Shown: positions 28,027 through 38,841, numbered from the stretch's first letter. The stretch: 64,000 nucleotides of DNA from Streptomyces flavofungini (GCF_030388665.1 NZ_CP128846.1:434001-498000); one strand, 5' to 3'. Translations and numbers: made by a program. The notes: generated by a model not told the origin, from the letters alone.

Positions 28027-28604
28027 GCCGCCGCCTCCTTGGCCTCGGCGCCGTCGGCCCGCATGTCCTCGGCCGCGCGGGCGACCGCCCGCACGATGGA
28101 CACGTACGCGCCGCAGCGGCAGAGGTTGCCGCTCATGCGTTCGCGGATCTCGTCCGGGTCGAGCGGCGGGGCCGCCTCGGGCCGGACGTCGGTGGTGGCG
28201 GCGCTCGGCCAGCCCGCCGCGTGCTCCTCGATGACGGCGATGGCGGAGCAGATCTGGCCGGGGGTGCAGTAGCCGCACTGGTAGCCGTCGAGGTCGAGGA
28301 AGGCCTGCTGGACCGGGTGCAGCCGGTCGCCGTCGGCGACGCCCTCGATGGTGGTGATCTCGCGACCGTCGGCGGCGACGGCGAGCTGCAGGCACGCCAG
28401 GCTGCGGCGGCCGTCGACGAGGACCGTGCAGGCTCCGCACTGGCCCTGGTCGCAGCCCTTCTTGGTGCCGGTCAGGTCCAGGCGCTCGCGCAGCGCGTCG
28501 AGCAGGGTGGTGCGGTGGTCGACGGGAAGGGTGTGCTTCTCGCCGTTGACGTTCAGGGTGATGCCGCTGGACGTCGTGGTGGCGCCGGGCGTCGGTGGAG
28601 CCAT
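28023..28604 (-). CDS. [2Fe-2S] subunit of the aldehyde oxidoreductase (PaoA/YagT-like)
   Basis: 193 residues. The plant-ferredoxin cluster GCDQGQCGACTVLVDG and the second cluster CGYCTPGQ...GNLCRCGAY are complete. It transfers electrons from the molybdenum site to FAD. Unlike E. coli PaoA there is no Tat leader, so the complex should be cytoplasmic. GAAAGAAGG precedes ATG 28604. First gene of the operon, facing the TetR gene. Confidence 0.93.
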   Translation of the reverse strand: MAPPTPGATTTSSGITLNVNGEKHTLPVDHRTTLLDALRERLDLTGTKKGCDQGQCGACTVLVDGRRSLACLQLAVAADGREITTIEGVADGDRLHPVQQAFLDLDGYQCGYCTPGQICSAIAVIEEHAAGWPSAATTDVRPEAAPPLDPDEIRERMSGNLCRCGAYVSIVRAVARAAEDMRADGAEAKEAAA

Positions 28605-28884
28605 GGTCGGCCTTCTTTCGCGGTTGCTGGTGCGGTGCGCGACGGGCGCCGGAGTGCTGGGGCGGCGCGGGAAGGGGAGCTTCGAGAGGTGAGCGGTGTC
28701 CGGAAACCGACGTGGGTGCGGGGAGGCGGTCAGGCTGAGGCGGAGGGGCGGACGCCGCGCACGGCGGCGTCTTCGCGGGGGTTCAGGGCAGGCGTCCTGG
28801 TGAGGGCACCGACTGCTCGCAGTGGGCAGGTGTCACCGGCCGACTGCATCCGGCCACACCTGACGCTATGGTGGAGTGGACTCA

Positions 28885-28902
28885 AACGGACAGCTGTCCG
28901 TT
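28885..28902. promoter_or_regulatory. TetR operator 1 (perfect 18-bp palindrome)
   Basis: AACGGACAGCTGTCCGTT is a perfect palindrome in an AT-richer patch 93 bases upstream of the tetR start. It shares the GGACA..TGTCC core with the second site. Confidence 0.8.
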
Positions 28903-28916
28903 ACCCCTCGAAATTT

Positions 28917-28934
28917 AGCGGACACCTGTCCGCT
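28917..28934. promoter_or_regulatory. TetR operator 2 (near-perfect palindrome)
   Basis: AGCGGACACCTGTCCGCT differs from a perfect palindrome only at the two central positions. Centre-to-centre distance from the first site is 32 bp, about three helical turns, suitable for two dimers on one DNA face. Confidence 0.78.
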
Positions 28935-28994
28935 TAGCAAGGCCGTTCCTCGCCCGCCGCGGGACATACGCCCCGACCGACTGGAGGACGACGA

Positions 28995-29594
28995 GTGCGC
29001 GAGAAGCGCGAGACACCCCTGCGTTCGGACGCGCAGCGCAACCGCGAGCGCATCCTGGCCGTCGCGCTCGAGGAGCTGACGCGGTCCGGCGACGCCCCGC
29101 TGAGCGCGATCGCCAAGAAGGCCGGCGTCGGACAGGGGACGTTCTACCGCCACTTCCCGAGCCGCGAGGCACTCGTCCTCGAGGTCTACCGGAACGAGGT
29201 ACGGCAGGTGGCCGACGCGGCGGCGCGGCTCCTGGAGACCCGGCCGCCGGAGTGCGCGCTGCGGGAGTGGATGGACCACCTCGCCCGGTACGCGATGACC
29301 AAGGTGGGCCTCGCCGACGCGATGCGGGTGGCGACCACCAGCCACGGGACCCTGGTCAGCGTGGCGCACGGCCCGCTGACGTCGGCCATCACGCTGCTGC
29401 TCGACGCCAACGAGGAGGCGGGCACGATCCGTCCGGGCGTGAGCGCCGACGACTTCCTGCTGGCCATCGCCGGGCTGTGGCAGATCGACCCGCACCAGGA
29501 GTGGCAGCCGCGCGCCGGACGCCTGCTCGACCTCGTCATGGACGGCCTGCGGGCCGGCGCGCCGGAGGACCGGGCGCCGGCCGCGGAACGCTAG
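28995..29594 (+). CDS. TetR-family regulator of the aldehyde oxidoreductase operon
   Basis: 199 residues. The N-terminal HTH reads AIAKKAGVGQGTFYRHFPSREAL, the YRHFPSRE subtype with a TetR C-terminal SBP-like domain. GTG 28995 is preceded by GGAGGACG. It is divergent from the oxidoreductase operon, with two palindromic sites between, so it very probably represses both. Its stop TAG interlocks with the stop of the E1 beta gene on the other strand in the shared palindrome CTAG (29591-29594). Confidence 0.9.
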   Translation: MREKRETPLRSDAQRNRERILAVALEELTRSGDAPLSAIAKKAGVGQGTFYRHFPSREALVLEVYRNEVRQVADAAARLLETRPPECALREWMDHLARYAMTKVGLADAMRVATTSHGTLVSVAHGPLTSAITLLLDANEEAGTIRPGVSADDFLLAIAGLWQIDPHQEWQPRAGRLLDLVMDGLRAGAPEDRAPAAER

Positions 29595-30565
29595 CGCCCT
29601 TCCTTGCACACCTGCTGAATCGCCGTCACCAACTGGTCGCGGTGCGGCTGCGCCGCGCGGTCCAGCGCCAGCGCGAACGGCAGCACGGCGCCGTCGGGCC
29701 GCGTGATCCGGCGCGGCGGCGCCACCAGACGCATCTCCTCGGCGGCCACGGCCACGACCTCGGCGCCGAGCCCGCAGAAGCGGTTGGAGTCGTCGATGAC
29801 GACGAGGCGCCCCGTGCGCTGCACGGACGCGGCCAGCCCCTGCCAGTCGAACGGGTACACCGTGCGCGGGTCGAACACCTCCACCGACACCTCGTCGGCC
29901 AGCTCCTCGGCCACCTCCACGGCCTGTCCCACGAACTGGCCGACCGCCACCACCGTGACATCCGTCCCCGGCCGCGCCACATGGCCGACCCCGAGGGGCA
30001 GGGGCGCGAGCGAGGCGAGGTCGACGCTCTCGAAGGTCATCGACGAGGCGGCCGGGGTGAGCACCACGACCGGGTCGTCGTCCCGGATCGCCGACACCAT
30101 CAGGCCGTAGGCGTCCGCGGGGCCCGACGGCACCACGGTCTTCAGGCCGACGTGCGCGAAAAGGCTGTACGGCTGGTCGGAGTGCTGGCCGGCCCAGCCG
30201 GTCCGGGAGCCGGAGCCGGGCACCAGATAGGTGACCGGCACCTTCACCTGCCCGCCGGTCATGAGCGAGAACTTGTGCGCCTGGTTGGCGATCTGCTCGA
30301 AGACCAGGAACATCAGCGACGGAATCTGGAACTCGATGACGGGGCGGCGCCCCGACAGGGCGGCGCCGGTGGCGAAGCTGGTGAACGCCTGCTCCGACAG
30401 CGGGGTGTCGACGATCCGCTCCGGGCCGAAGCGCTGCACGAGCCCCTTGGTGACGTTGGCGACGCCCACCCGGACGTCCTCGCCGAACACGCAGACGTCG
30501 AGGTCCCGCTCCAGCTCGTCGCCCAGGGCCCGGGTGAGCGCGGTCAGACAGCCGAGCTTAGGCAT
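29591..30565 (-). CDS. Thiamine-dependent 2-oxoacid dehydrogenase E1 beta subunit
   Basis: 324 residues of the transketolase pyrimidine/C-terminal type: FGEDVRVGVANVTKGL, TPLSEQAFTSFATGAAL and FEVFDPRTVYPFDW-like C-terminal motifs. It pairs with the E1 alpha gene upstream (8-base overlap) to form an alpha2beta2 decarboxylase. There is no E2 or E3 gene nearby. In this biosynthetic operon it may supply an activated acyl or hydroxyalkyl group to a carrier protein, or simply decarboxylate a 2-oxoacid. Last gene of the cluster. Confidence 0.9.
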   Translation of the reverse strand: MPKLGCLTALTRALGDELERDLDVCVFGEDVRVGVANVTKGLVQRFGPERIVDTPLSEQAFTSFATGAALSGRRPVIEFQIPSLMFLVFEQIANQAHKFSLMTGGQVKVPVTYLVPGSGSRTGWAGQHSDQPYSLFAHVGLKTVVPSGPADAYGLMVSAIRDDDPVVVLTPAASSMTFESVDLASLAPLPLGVGHVARPGTDVTVVAVGQFVGQAVEVAEELADEVSVEVFDPRTVYPFDWQGLAASVQRTGRLVVIDDSNRFCGLGAEVVAVAAEEMRLVAPPRRITRPDGAVLPFALALDRAAQPHRDQLVTAIQQVCKEGR

Positions 30566-31700
30566 GGGTGCTCACTCCCGCCCGGGGCCGCAGGCCCGTC
30601 GCGTACAGATGGTCGAGCGCGTCGGCCGGATCGGGTTCCGGGCTGTCCCGCGCGAACCGCACCGCCGTGTCGAGGGCGGCCTCCACCTCGTCGTCGACGC
30701 GGGCGCGCTCGCCCTCCGGGATCCGGTCGCCCTGGATCCGCACCGGGTCGCGGCGGCGTCCCTCCTTCACCTGCTCGGGGGTGCGGTAGCGCACGAACGA
30801 CCGGTGCTCCCAGGTGTGGTGGGCGTCGAACCGGTAGGTGCGGCACTCCAGGAGCGCCGGTCCGCCGCCCGCCCTGGCCCGGTCGACGTGCCTCCGCGCG
30901 GCGGCCGCCACGGCCTCGGCGTCCATGCCATCGACCGTCTCGGCGGACATCCCGAAGGCGGCGGCCCGCCCCACGATCGTGCCCGCGACCATGTCCTCCA
31001 CGGTGACCGTCGAGGAGTAGCCGTTGTTCTCGCACACGAACAGGACCGGGAGCCGCCACAGCGACGCCAGGTTGAGGGACTCCAGGACGACGCCCTGGCT
31101 GACCGCCCCGTCGCCGAAGAAGCTCACGGCGACCCGGTCGGCGCCCGCGCGCACCGCCGCCCACGCGGCACCCGTCGCGATCGGGGCACCGGCGCCGACG
31201 ATGCCGTTCGCGCCGAGGATGCCGAGGCCGACGTCGGCGGCGTGCATGGAGCCGCCCCGCCCCTTGTTCAGGCCCGTCGTGCGGCCCATCAGCTCGGCCG
31301 TCATGCGATTCAGGTCGGCGCCCTTGGCCAGGACGTGGCCGTGGCCCCGGTGGGTGCTGGTGATGACGTCGTCGGGGCGCAGCGCCGCGCACACCCCGGC
31401 GGCCACGGCCTCCTGGCCGGTACAGGGATGGATGCCACCGACGATCTCGCCCGCCTTCACCAGCTCGACGCAGCGCTCCTCGAAGCGGCGGATCAGCCGC
31501 ATGGCGCGGTAGAGCGCCACCGCGTCCGGGCCGGATCCGCCGGTGTCCGGGCCGGATCCGCTGGTGTCCGGACCGGATCCGCTGGTGTCCGGATCGGGCC
31601 CACCGGCTTCCGGACCCGGCCCACCGGTGCGCGGACGCGGCCCACTGGGGTCCGCCCGCCAAGCCGTGTCCGCTGAGGGTTTCGCCATCCTGTCACTCAC
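30558..31700 (-). CDS. Thiamine-dependent 2-oxoacid dehydrogenase E1 alpha subunit
   Basis: 380 residues. The ThDP motif [15 protein letters not shown] followed by CENNGYS is intact, and RGGSMHAAD is the E1 alpha signature. Acetoin dehydrogenase and branched-chain E1 are the closest general types. Residues about 15-50 are a Gly/Ser/Pro/Asp repeat (GSGPDTS units). GTG 31700 was chosen because it overlaps the NRPS stop in GTGA and has GGAGAAGGG upstream; ATG 31688 is the alternative. Its position as gene ten of the operon ties it to peptide assembly. Confidence 0.88.
   Translation of the reverse strand: MSDRMAKPSADTAWRADPSGPRPRTGGPGPEAGGPDPDTSGSGPDTSGSGPDTGGSGPDAVALYRAMRLIRRFEERCVELVKAGEIVGGIHPCTGQEAVAAGVCAALRPDDVITSTHRGHGHVLAKGADLNRMTAELMGRTTGLNKGRGGSMHAADVGLGILGANGIVGAGAPIATGAAWAAVRAGADRVAVSFFGDGAVSQGVVLESLNLASLWRLPVLFVCENNGYSSTVTVEDMVAGTIVGRAAAFGMSAETVDGMDAEAVAAAARRHVDRARAGGGPALLECRTYRFDAHHTWEHRSFVRYRTPEQVKEGRRRDPVRIQGDRIPEGERARVDDEVEAALDTAVRFARDSPEPDPADALDHLYATGLRPRAGVSTHA
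31527..31600. repeat. 24-bp tandem repeats in the E1 alpha N-terminus
   Basis: Units of the form CCGGATCCGCTGGTGTCCGG recur about three times, the last diverged. They encode GSGPDTS-type repeats and keep the reading frame. Confidence 0.75.
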
Positions 31701-34700
31701 TTCCCTTCTCCTCCGTTGTCCTCCGTGGTCCGCCGGCTCACCCTCAGGGCGAGCCCGGCGACGGTGGGTGCCTCGAAGACCGCGCGGATCCCGAGGGGCG
31801 TGTCCAGCGCGGCACGGACGCGGGACACGAGCTTCACGGCGAGCAGGGAGTGCCCGCCGAGGTCGAAGAAGCTGTCGTCGACGCCGACGTCCGGTACGCC
31901 GAGGGCATCCGCGAACAGCGCGCACAGCGCCGATTCGGTCGCGGTACGCGGCCCTCGCCCCGTCGGCCGCCCCGCGCCGTCGTCCGGGGCGGGCAGGGCA
32001 CGCCGGTCGAGCTTGCCGTTGGGGCTCAGGGGCAGCCGGTCGAGGGGCACGAAGACGGCGGGCACCATGTACTCGGGCAGGGTCCGTGCCAGCAGATCCC
32101 GCAACTCGGCTCCGTCCGGGACCCGTTGCCCGGCCGCGTCCGGCACGCAGTACGCGACGAGCCGGCGGTCCCCGGCCCTGTCCTCGCGCACGACGACCGC
32201 GGCCTGCGCGATGCCCGCGTGGGCCACCAGGGCGGACTCCACCTCGCCCGGCTCGATCCGGAAGCCGCGGATCTTCACCTGGTGGTCGGCGCGCCCCAGA
32301 TACTCCAGGTGACCATCGGCGCGGCGCCTGGCCAGGTCGCCGGTGCGGTACATCCGCTCCCCCGGCCCGCCGAACGGGTCGGGCACGAACCGCTCGGCGG
32401 TGAGCCCGGGCCGGTGCAGATAGCCGCGGGCCAGCCCGGCCCCGGCGACGTACAACTCGCCGGTGACGCCGGTCGGTACGAGCTGGAGGTGCTGGTCGAG
32501 GACGTAGGTGCGGGTGTTGCGGACGGGACGGCCGATGGGCGGCGCCTCCGGGTCGGGCGAGGCGGCGGGTTCGGTGAAGGCCGCGGCGGCCCCGGAGGCA
32601 GCGGAGGCAGTCGAGGCAGCGGAGTCGACGGGGCCGGTGGGGCCCGTGAGGGTGGTGGAGTCGGCTGCGTCCTCGTCCGAGAACCACGCGGTGGTGTAGA
32701 CGGTGGCCTCGGTCGGGCCGTAGACGTTGACGATCCGCGCGCCCGGCACGGCGGCCCGGATCTGAGCCAGGGTGTGCGCGGGCAGGGCCTCGCCGCCGAG
32801 GGCGACGACGTCCGCGCCCAGGTCCACGGCGTGGTGGCTCACCAACTCCTCGAGGGCCGAGGGGACGGCGCAGACGAGGGTGCCCCGCCACTGCCCGCCC
32901 GCGCGCTCGCCGAGGGACAGCACGTCGGCGACGACCTCGATGACGCCGCCGGAGAGCAGCGGGCCGAAGATCTCGAAGACGGAGACGTCGAAGGTCAGCG
33001 GCGTGGCGGCCAGGGCGTGGGCGAGGCGCGCGGTGCCCAGGGCCTCACGGCCCCACAGCACGAGGTCCACGACGTTCGCGTGCGGGACGAGGACTCCCTT
33101 GGGGCGGCCTGTGGATCCGGAGGTGTAGAGGACGTAGGCGCCGTTGGCCGGGGTGAGGGGGCTGGTCCGGTCGCTGTCGCGCGGGTTCGTGGCGGGCGCG
33201 TCGGCGTCCGTGTCCAGGGGCACGCGCGGCACGTCCGCGGGGAGTGCGCAGTGCGCGTCGTGCGCGGTGACGACGCAGGCGGGTGCGGCGTCCCGGAGCA
33301 TGAAGGCGATGCGGTCGGCGGGGTGGCGCGGGTCGACGGGCAGATAGGCGGCGCCGGTCTTCAGGACGGCGACGAGGGCGACGACCATCTCGGCGGAGCG
33401 GGGCAGGGCCAGGGCCACGACCTGCTCGGGCCCTGTGCCCTCGGCGATGAGCCGGTGCGCGAGGCGGTTGGCGCGCGCGTTCAACTCCGAGTAGCTGAGC
33501 CGCACGTCGCCGAAGACGACGGCCGGGGCGTCCGGGGTGCGCGCCACCTGCTCCTCGAAGAGGTCCACCGCCGTGACCGGCGGGATGGGCCGTGCGGTGT
33601 CGTTCCACTCCTCCAGGAGGAGCCGCCGCTCCTTGGCGCTCAGGACGTCCAGGTGGCCGATCGGCAGGTGCGGTTCGTCGGCCGCGGCGCTCAGGAGCCG
33701 GGCGAGGCGGGTCGCGACGGCGTCCACGCTCCCGGGGTCGAACAGGTCGGTGCTGTACTCGAAGAACCCGGTCAGACCCGCGGGTCGGCCGTCGTCGGTG
33801 AAGCGTTCCTCGATGTTGAGGAGCAGGTCGAAGCGGGCCGAGCCCGGGTGCAGGAGGTCGGTGGCGATCTTCAGGCCGGGGACGTCGAGGCTCGGGGCCG
33901 GGGCGTTCTGCACCACCAGGGACACCTGGAAGAGGGGGTGCCTGCCGATGGCGCGGGGCGGGTTGAGGTCGTCGACCAGGTACTCGAAGGGCACGTCCTG
34001 GTGCTCGTACGCGCTCAGGGACACGTCACGGACCCGGTGCAGCAGGTCGCGGAAGGTGGGGTTGCCGGAGGTGTCGTTGCGGATGACGAGGGTGTTGACG
34101 AAGAAGCCCACGGAGCGGTCGAGGCCCTGGTCGGTGCGGCCTGCGATCGGTGAGCCGATGGGGATGTCGGATCCGGCGCCGAGCCGGGTGAGCAGCGCGG
34201 CGAGCCCGGCCTGGAGCACCATGAACAGGCTGGTCCCGGTCTCCTGGGCGAGCGCGGAGAGCCGCCGGTGCAGCTCGGCGTCCCAGGCCACGGAGAGGGT
34301 CTCGCCGCCGTAGCCGGGCGCGGCGGGGCGCGGGCGGGCGAAGGGCAGGTCCACCTGTTCCGGCAGGTCGGCGAGCTGGCGCCGCCAGTAGGCGAGCTGG
34401 TGGGCGAGCGGGCTCGCCGGGTCGTCGGGGTCGCCGAGGAGGTCGCGCTGCCAGAGGCCGTAGTCGGCGTACTGGACGGCCGGAGCGGGGGCCTGGCTGT
34501 GGGACGTCGCGGGGTCCGTGGGGGCGGGCGTCGGGCCGGTGCCGCGAGGGGCGCGCCCGCCGCCCTCGTCACGGGGGTGCCCCGCCGCCGACTCAGCGCG
34601 GCGCCTCTCGTACGCCGCCGTCAGATCCTCCGTCAGCGGCGCGAACGACCAGCCGTCGCAGGCGATGTGGTGCACCAGGAGCAGCAGCACGTGCTCGGTG

Positions 34701-37700
34701 GCGCCGACCTGGAAGAGGTGGGTGCGCAGCGGTATCTCGGCTGCCAGGTCGAAGCGGTGGCCGCTCGCGGCGGCGAGGGCGCCGGACAGCTCCGCCTCGG
34801 TCGTGCGGGTCACCGGCAGCGGCGGCCGGGCGTCCTTCGCGGGCAGGATGTGCTGGCGGGGCTCCCCGTCGTGCTCGGGGAAGACGGTGCGCAGGGACTC
34901 GTGGCGGGCGACGAGGTCGGCGACGGCGGCGCGCAGCGCGGGGATGTCCAGGTCCCCGCTGAACCGCAGGGTCCAGGGGACGTTGTAGGCGCGGCTCATG
35001 CCTTCGAGGCGGTGCAGGAACCACAGGCGGCGCTGGGCGAAGGACAGCGGGAGCGGGTCGGGGCGCTCGGCGGCGCGCAGGACGGGGCGGGTGGCCGAGG
35101 CACCGGCGGTGCCGTGGCCGCCCGGGGCGCCGAGTGCGTCCAGGTGCGCGGCGAGTCCGGCGACGGTGGGGTGCTCGAAGAGGGTGCGGATCGTGAGCTC
35201 CGCGCCGAGCCGGGTCCGTACCCGCGCCGCCAGGCGGGTGGCGAGCAGCGAATGGCCGCCGAGCGCGAAGAAGTCGTCGTCGATGCCGATGCCCTCGACG
35301 CCGAGGATCTCCGCGAACAGGGCGCACAGCACCTCTTCGCGCTCGGTGCGCGCGGCCCGCGCCGACTGCGCCTCGACGACCGGTGCGGGCAGCGCGGCGC
35401 GGTCCAGCTTGCCGTTGACCGTCAGCGGCAGCCGTTCGAGGAGCACGATGGCCGACGGCAGCATGTAGTCGGGCAGCCGCTCCCGCAGGTGCTCGCGCAG
35501 CGCGGCGGTGAGCTGGCCGCCACGGCGTGCGGCCACCGGGCTGGTGGCGTACGCCAGCGGATCGCCGGGGGTGCCGTCGGGCTCGTAGGCCTCCAGGACA
35601 CCACCGCCCCCCGCCCCCGCCTCCAGGACGCCGCGCTCTTCCGCGAGGCCGCCGCTCTCCGCCACCGGGACGGCACCGCCCCCGCCTTCCTGCCCGCCCG
35701 CCTTCCCGCGCCGCACGAACACCGCGTCCACCGCGTCCACCGCGGTCGCCGCCGGGGTGACCGCGACGCGGTAGCCGAGGCGTTCCCCGAGCCGGTACAG
35801 CTCCTCGGGGTCGACGCCGTGGGGCTCCTGGGCGAGGAGGCGGTGGGCGTCGGCGACGGCGGCGCCGTTGTCGAAGGCGCGCACCGCCGCGGTCTCCTGG
35901 GCGGTGCGGCGGTTGGGGACGCCGACCACGCGCAGCCGCTCGGGGGCGTGCCGCTCCAGGTGGGCGCCGAGCGCGCCGGTGTCCGGCAGGTCGTCGCCGA
36001 AGCCGAGCCGGGGCCCGCCGCCGGGTGCCGTCGTCGCGGGCGCCTTGTGCAGGACGACGTCGTAGCGGTACCGGGTCATCTCGTTGTGCCGGGTACCGCG
36101 GCGCACCTGGATGTCCACCGCGCCGACCGCGTCCTCCCTGGCGGCGAAGGCGTGGAAGAAGTCGGGGGCGAGCAGCAGTTCCTCCTCGCGCACCAGGGCC
36201 CGCTCGACGGCGTGCCGCACGGTGGCGCGCTCGGCGTCGGGGGCGGCCCTGCGCAGGTGCGCGGCGGTGCCGAAGGTACGCAGAGCCCGCAGGTCACGGA
36301 CATCGCCGACGAAGACGGCGCCGCCGGGCGCGGTGCGCGCCAAGGCCTTGGCGAGGACGTCGAGGAGGTAGCCCGCACTGGGGAAGTACTGGAGCACGGA
36401 GTTGATGACGACGGCGTCGAAGTGGCCCTCCGGCAGGCCGCTGACGTCGTGCGCGGCCTGATGCCGCAGCCGTACCCGAGCGGCGAGGCCGGGGCGGGCG
36501 GCGAGCTCGCGGGTCAGCTCCTCGACGGCGCGCGCCGAGACGTCCGTGCCGACGTAACCGGCGCACTCGGGGGCGAGCCGGGACAGCAGCAGGCCGGTGC
36601 CGACGCCGATCTCCAGGACGCGGCGGGGGCGCAGTTCACGGATGCGGCGGACAGTGGTGTCGCGCCACTCGCGCATGTGGTCCGGCGCGATGGGCCGCCG
36701 GTCGGTGTAGCTGTCGAACCAGCTGGCGAAGTTCTCGCCGAAGCCGGGGCGCGCGGCCTCGGCGCCCGCCCCGACGCCTGCTCCGTCGGCCGACCCGCCG
36801 CCCGCTCCGGCCCGTGAACCGCCGCACGCTCCGGCCCCTGGCCCGACACCCGTTCCAGCGCCGGTCCCCGCGTACTGGGCGTCGAACACCTTCTCCCAGT
36901 CGCCCACTTGGCGGGCCGCGGTGCCGTCGCCGCCCGGCCCGTCGGGCTCCTGGCGGAACTCCGGCACGACGTACGCGACCAGGCGCCGGTCGCCCGGACG
37001 GTCCTCGCGGGCGACGACGGCGGCCTGCCGGGCGGCGGGGTGCGCGCCGAGCGCGGCCTCGATCTCGCCGGGCTCGATCCGGAAGCCCCTGATCTTGATC
37101 TGCTGGTCGGCGCGGCCGACGAACTCCAGGTTGCCGTCCGCGTCGCGCCGCACCACGTCCCCGCTGCGGTACATGCGGCCGCCGGGCGGGCCGAACGGGT
37201 CGGCGAGGAAGCGCCCCGCCGTCAGTCCCGGGCGACCCAGATAGCCGCGGGTGACGCCGGGCCCCGCGACGTACAACTCCCCCGCCACGCCCGGCGCGCA
37301 CGGCCGCAGCGCCTCGTCCAGGACGTACAGGGACAGGTCGCGGATGCCGGCGCCGACGCGGCTCGGGGCGTGCGGCGTCGCGTCCTCGACGGTGAGCCGG
37401 GCCAGGGTGGTGTGGACGGTCGTCTCGGTGATGCCGTACATGTTCACGAGCACGGGGGCGTCGTCGCGGTGGCGGGCGTACCAGGGCGCCAGCTTGCCGA
37501 AGTCGAGGGCCTCGCCCGCGAACACGACCAGGCGCAGGGCGAGTTCACCGCCGTGCGCGGCGCCGTCGCGGTCGGCCTCCATCAGCGGGTGGAACGCGGA
37601 CGGAGTCTGGCTGAGGACGGTGACCCGCTCGGTGGCGAGGAGCGCGCGGAAGCGCTCGGGGGCCCGGCTCGTCTCGTAGGGCACGACCACGAGGCGGCCG

Positions 37701-38476
37701 CCGTGCAGCAGGGCGCCCCAGATCTCCCACACGGACACGTCGAAGGCGTAGGAGTGGAACAGGCTCCACACGTCGTGCTCGTCGAACCGGAACTCGGCGG
37801 CCGTCTCGGTGAACAGGCGCACGACGTTGTCGTGCGAGACGACCACGCCCTTGGGGCGTCCGGTGGACCCGGAGGTGTAGATGACGTACGCGGTGGTCGC
37901 GGGCGTGACGGGGCCGAGACGGTCGGTGTCGTCGGGGTCGGTATCGGGTCGTACGGCGAGTTCCTCGACGGTGCCGGGGGCCGAGAGCACGAGGCGGGGG
38001 ACCTCGGCGCGGACGTCCATCGGGTCCTGGCTGAGCAGCAGCACGGGGCGGGCGTCGGCCAGGGTCCTCTCGACGCGGTCCGGCGGGTGGTCCAGGTCCA
38101 GGGGGAGATACCCGGCGCCGGACTTCAGGACGGCGAGGATCGCGACGACGGCGTCCACGGAGCGCGGCAGGGCGAGCGCGACGAGGCGTTCCGGTCCGGC
38201 GCCGCGGGCGAGCAGGGCGTGCGCGAGCCGGTTGGCGCGGGCGTTGAGCGTGGCGTAGTCGAGGTGTTCGCCGCCCAGGGTGAGGGCGACGCGGTCGGGG
38301 TGGCGGGCCACCCGCGCCTCGAACAGGTTTGTGAGGACGGGGGCGCCCGGGGGTGGTCCTGGCCGCGTCCCGCGGTGGCCGGTGAGCGCGCGGTCCGCCT
38401 CGGCGAGGGCGCGGTCCGATCCGGTGAGGGCACGGTCCGCGCCGGTGTGTGCACTGTCCGATCCGGTGATAGCCAT
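31697..38476 (-). CDS. Two-module nonribosomal peptide synthetase, A-MT-T-C-A-T
   Basis: 2259 residues. Order: adenylation 1 (about 45-500; [22 protein letters not shown]), an N-methyltransferase inserted late in that domain (about 560-800; SAM motif [10 protein letters not shown] with Glu622), carrier 1 (GGHSLLA, Ser1076), condensation (VHHIACDGW, His1269/1270, Asp1274), adenylation 2 (about 1550-2170), and carrier 2 ([10 protein letters not shown], Ser2210). There is no starter condensation domain and no thioesterase or reductase. By manual alignment to GrsA, pocket residues read DVWSVAMV (A1) and DVFCAGVV (A2); I cannot assign substrates. Residues 4-33 are four heptads such as GADRALT. ATG 38476 has AAGGGG seven bases upstream. 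The protein likely makes a dipeptide unit with an N-methyl residue. Confidence 0.92.
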   Translation of the reverse strand: MAITGSDSAHTGADRALTGSDRALAEADRALTGHRGTRPGPPPGAPVLTNLFEARVARHPDRVALTLGGEHLDYATLNARANRLAHALLARGAGPERLVALALPRSVDAVVAILAVLKSGAGYLPLDLDHPPDRVERTLADARPVLLLSQDPMDVRAEVPRLVLSAPGTVEELAVRPDTDPDDTDRLGPVTPATTAYVIYTSGSTGRPKGVVVSHDNVVRLFTETAAEFRFDEHDVWSLFHSYAFDVSVWEIWGALLHGGRLVVVPYETSRAPERFRALLATERVTVLSQTPSAFHPLMEADRDGAAHGGELALRLVVFAGEALDFGKLAPWYARHRDDAPVLVNMYGITETTVHTTLARLTVEDATPHAPSRVGAGIRDLSLYVLDEALRPCAPGVAGELYVAGPGVTRGYLGRPGLTAGRFLADPFGPPGGRMYRSGDVVRRDADGNLEFVGRADQQIKIRGFRIEPGEIEAALGAHPAARQAAVVAREDRPGDRRLVAYVVPEFRQEPDGPGGDGTAARQVGDWEKVFDAQYAGTGAGTGVGPGAGACGGSRAGAGGGSADGAGVGAGAEAARPGFGENFASWFDSYTDRRPIAPDHMREWRDTTVRRIRELRPRRVLEIGVGTGLLLSRLAPECAGYVGTDVSARAVEELTRELAARPGLAARVRLRHQAAHDVSGLPEGHFDAVVINSVLQYFPSAGYLLDVLAKALARTAPGGAVFVGDVRDLRALRTFGTAAHLRRAAPDAERATVRHAVERALVREEELLLAPDFFHAFAAREDAVGAVDIQVRRGTRHNEMTRYRYDVVLHKAPATTAPGGGPRLGFGDDLPDTGALGAHLERHAPERLRVVGVPNRRTAQETAAVRAFDNGAAVADAHRLLAQEPHGVDPEELYRLGERLGYRVAVTPAATAVDAVDAVFVRRGKAGGQEGGGGAVPVAESGGLAEERGVLEAGAGGGGVLEAYEPDGTPGDPLAYATSPVAARRGGQLTAALREHLRERLPDYMLPSAIVLLERLPLTVNGKLDRAALPAPVVEAQSARAARTEREEVLCALFAEILGVEGIGIDDDFFALGGHSLLATRLAARVRTRLGAELTIRTLFEHPTVAGLAAHLDALGAPGGHGTAGASATRPVLRAAERPDPLPLSFAQRRLWFLHRLEGMSRAYNVPWTLRFSGDLDIPALRAAVADLVARHESLRTVFPEHDGEPRQHILPAKDARPPLPVTRTTEAELSGALAAASGHRFDLAAEIPLRTHLFQVGATEHVLLLLVHHIACDGWSFAPLTEDLTAAYERRRAESAAGHPRDEGGGRAPRGTGPTPAPTDPATSHSQAPAPAVQYADYGLWQRDLLGDPDDPASPLAHQLAYWRRQLADLPEQVDLPFARPRPAAPGYGGETLSVAWDAELHRRLSALAQETGTSLFMVLQAGLAALLTRLGAGSDIPIGSPIAGRTDQGLDRSVGFFVNTLVIRNDTSGNPTFRDLLHRVRDVSLSAYEHQDVPFEYLVDDLNPPRAIGRHPLFQVSLVVQNAPAPSLDVPGLKIATDLLHPGSARFDLLLNIEERFTDDGRPAGLTGFFEYSTDLFDPGSVDAVATRLARLLSAAADEPHLPIGHLDVLSAKERRLLLEEWNDTARPIPPVTAVDLFEEQVARTPDAPAVVFGDVRLSYSELNARANRLAHRLIAEGTGPEQVVALALPRSAEMVVALVAVLKTGAAYLPVDPRHPADRIAFMLRDAAPACVVTAHDAHCALPADVPRVPLDTDADAPATNPRDSDRTSPLTPANGAYVLYTSGSTGRPKGVLVPHANVVDLVLWGREALGTARLAHALAATPLTFDVSVFEIFGPLLSGGVIEVVADVLSLGERAGGQWRGTLVCAVPSALEELVSHHAVDLGADVVALGGEALPAHTLAQIRAAVPGARIVNVYGPTEATVYTTAWFSDEDAADSTTLTGPTGPVDSAASTASAASGAAAAFTEPAASPDPEAPPIGRPVRNTRTYVLDQHLQLVPTGVTGELYVAGAGLARGYLHRPGLTAERFVPDPFGGPGERMYRTGDLARRRADGHLEYLGRADHQVKIRGFRIEPGEVESALVAHAGIAQAAVVVREDRAGDRRLVAYCVPDAAGQRVPDGAELRDLLARTLPEYMVPAVFVPLDRLPLSPNGKLDRRALPAPDDGAGRPTGRGPRTATESALCALFADALGVPDVGVDDSFFDLGGHSLLAVKLVSRVRAALDTPLGIRAVFEAPTVAGLALRVSRRTTEDNGGEGK
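38400..38470. repeat. 21-bp repeats encoding heptads at the NRPS N-terminus
   Basis: Four in-frame heptads of the type G(S/A)DRALT are encoded at the start of the synthetase, before the adenylation domain. They are predicted helical and may be a docking element or simply an expanded repeat. Confidence 0.7.
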
Positions 38477-38841
38477 TGCCAAGCCCCTTGGTCGCTCGCC
38501 GAAGCTGTCGCGTGGTGCCGTTCGTGACCGTGGTCGTGCCGTGTGAGTGCCGCGCGCGTGCTGAGCGGGCTTCACGCAAAGGCCCGTCGGATGCCGAGCG
38601 GAGGCCCGGGCGGGTCCGAGCACGGGCCCGGGCGGGTGCCGAGCACAGGCCCGGACGGGTCCCGAGCGCGGGCCCGGGCGGGTGCCGAGCGCGGGGTACG
38701 CGGGTGCCGCGCGTCCCGCCCGCGCGCCGGTGCGCCTCGCCCCGCATCCCGCTCGCCCGCGCCTGCCGTGGGGCCCGCACACCGTCGGCCCGCCCCTGCC
38801 GTCAGGCCCCGGTCCGCTCGTCCGCCGACTCCCCCGGCGCC
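38477..38841. other. Gap inside the biosynthetic operon
   Basis: 365 bases without a gene, the only real gap between the amidohydrolase and NRPS genes. It contains the 23-bp repeats and extremely GC-rich sequence. No promoter motif stands out. Confidence 0.6.
38582..38695. repeat. Five imperfect 23-bp tandem repeats
   Basis: Units of the type GCCCGGGCGGGTGCCGAGC (with variable GCGCGG or ACAG ends) repeat five times, the first most diverged and one 22 bp long. They lie in the non-coding gap and could fold on the transcript, giving a transcription or processing checkpoint between the lipid and peptide halves of the operon. Confidence 0.8.

Larger units (their letters stand above)
28605..28994. 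other. Divergent regulatory region between oxidoreductase operon and tetR
   Basis: 390 bases without a gene. The half nearest tetR contains the two palindromic operators; the half nearest the oxidoreductase holds no clear motif. Confidence 0.6.

Noticed and set aside
31688..31700. ATG 31688 as the E1 alpha start
   Set aside because: No ribosome site at a usable distance, whereas GTG 31700 has GGAGAAGGG and overlaps the NRPS stop.
38582..38695. 23-bp array considered as a CRISPR
   Set aside because: Copies are directly adjacent without spacers.
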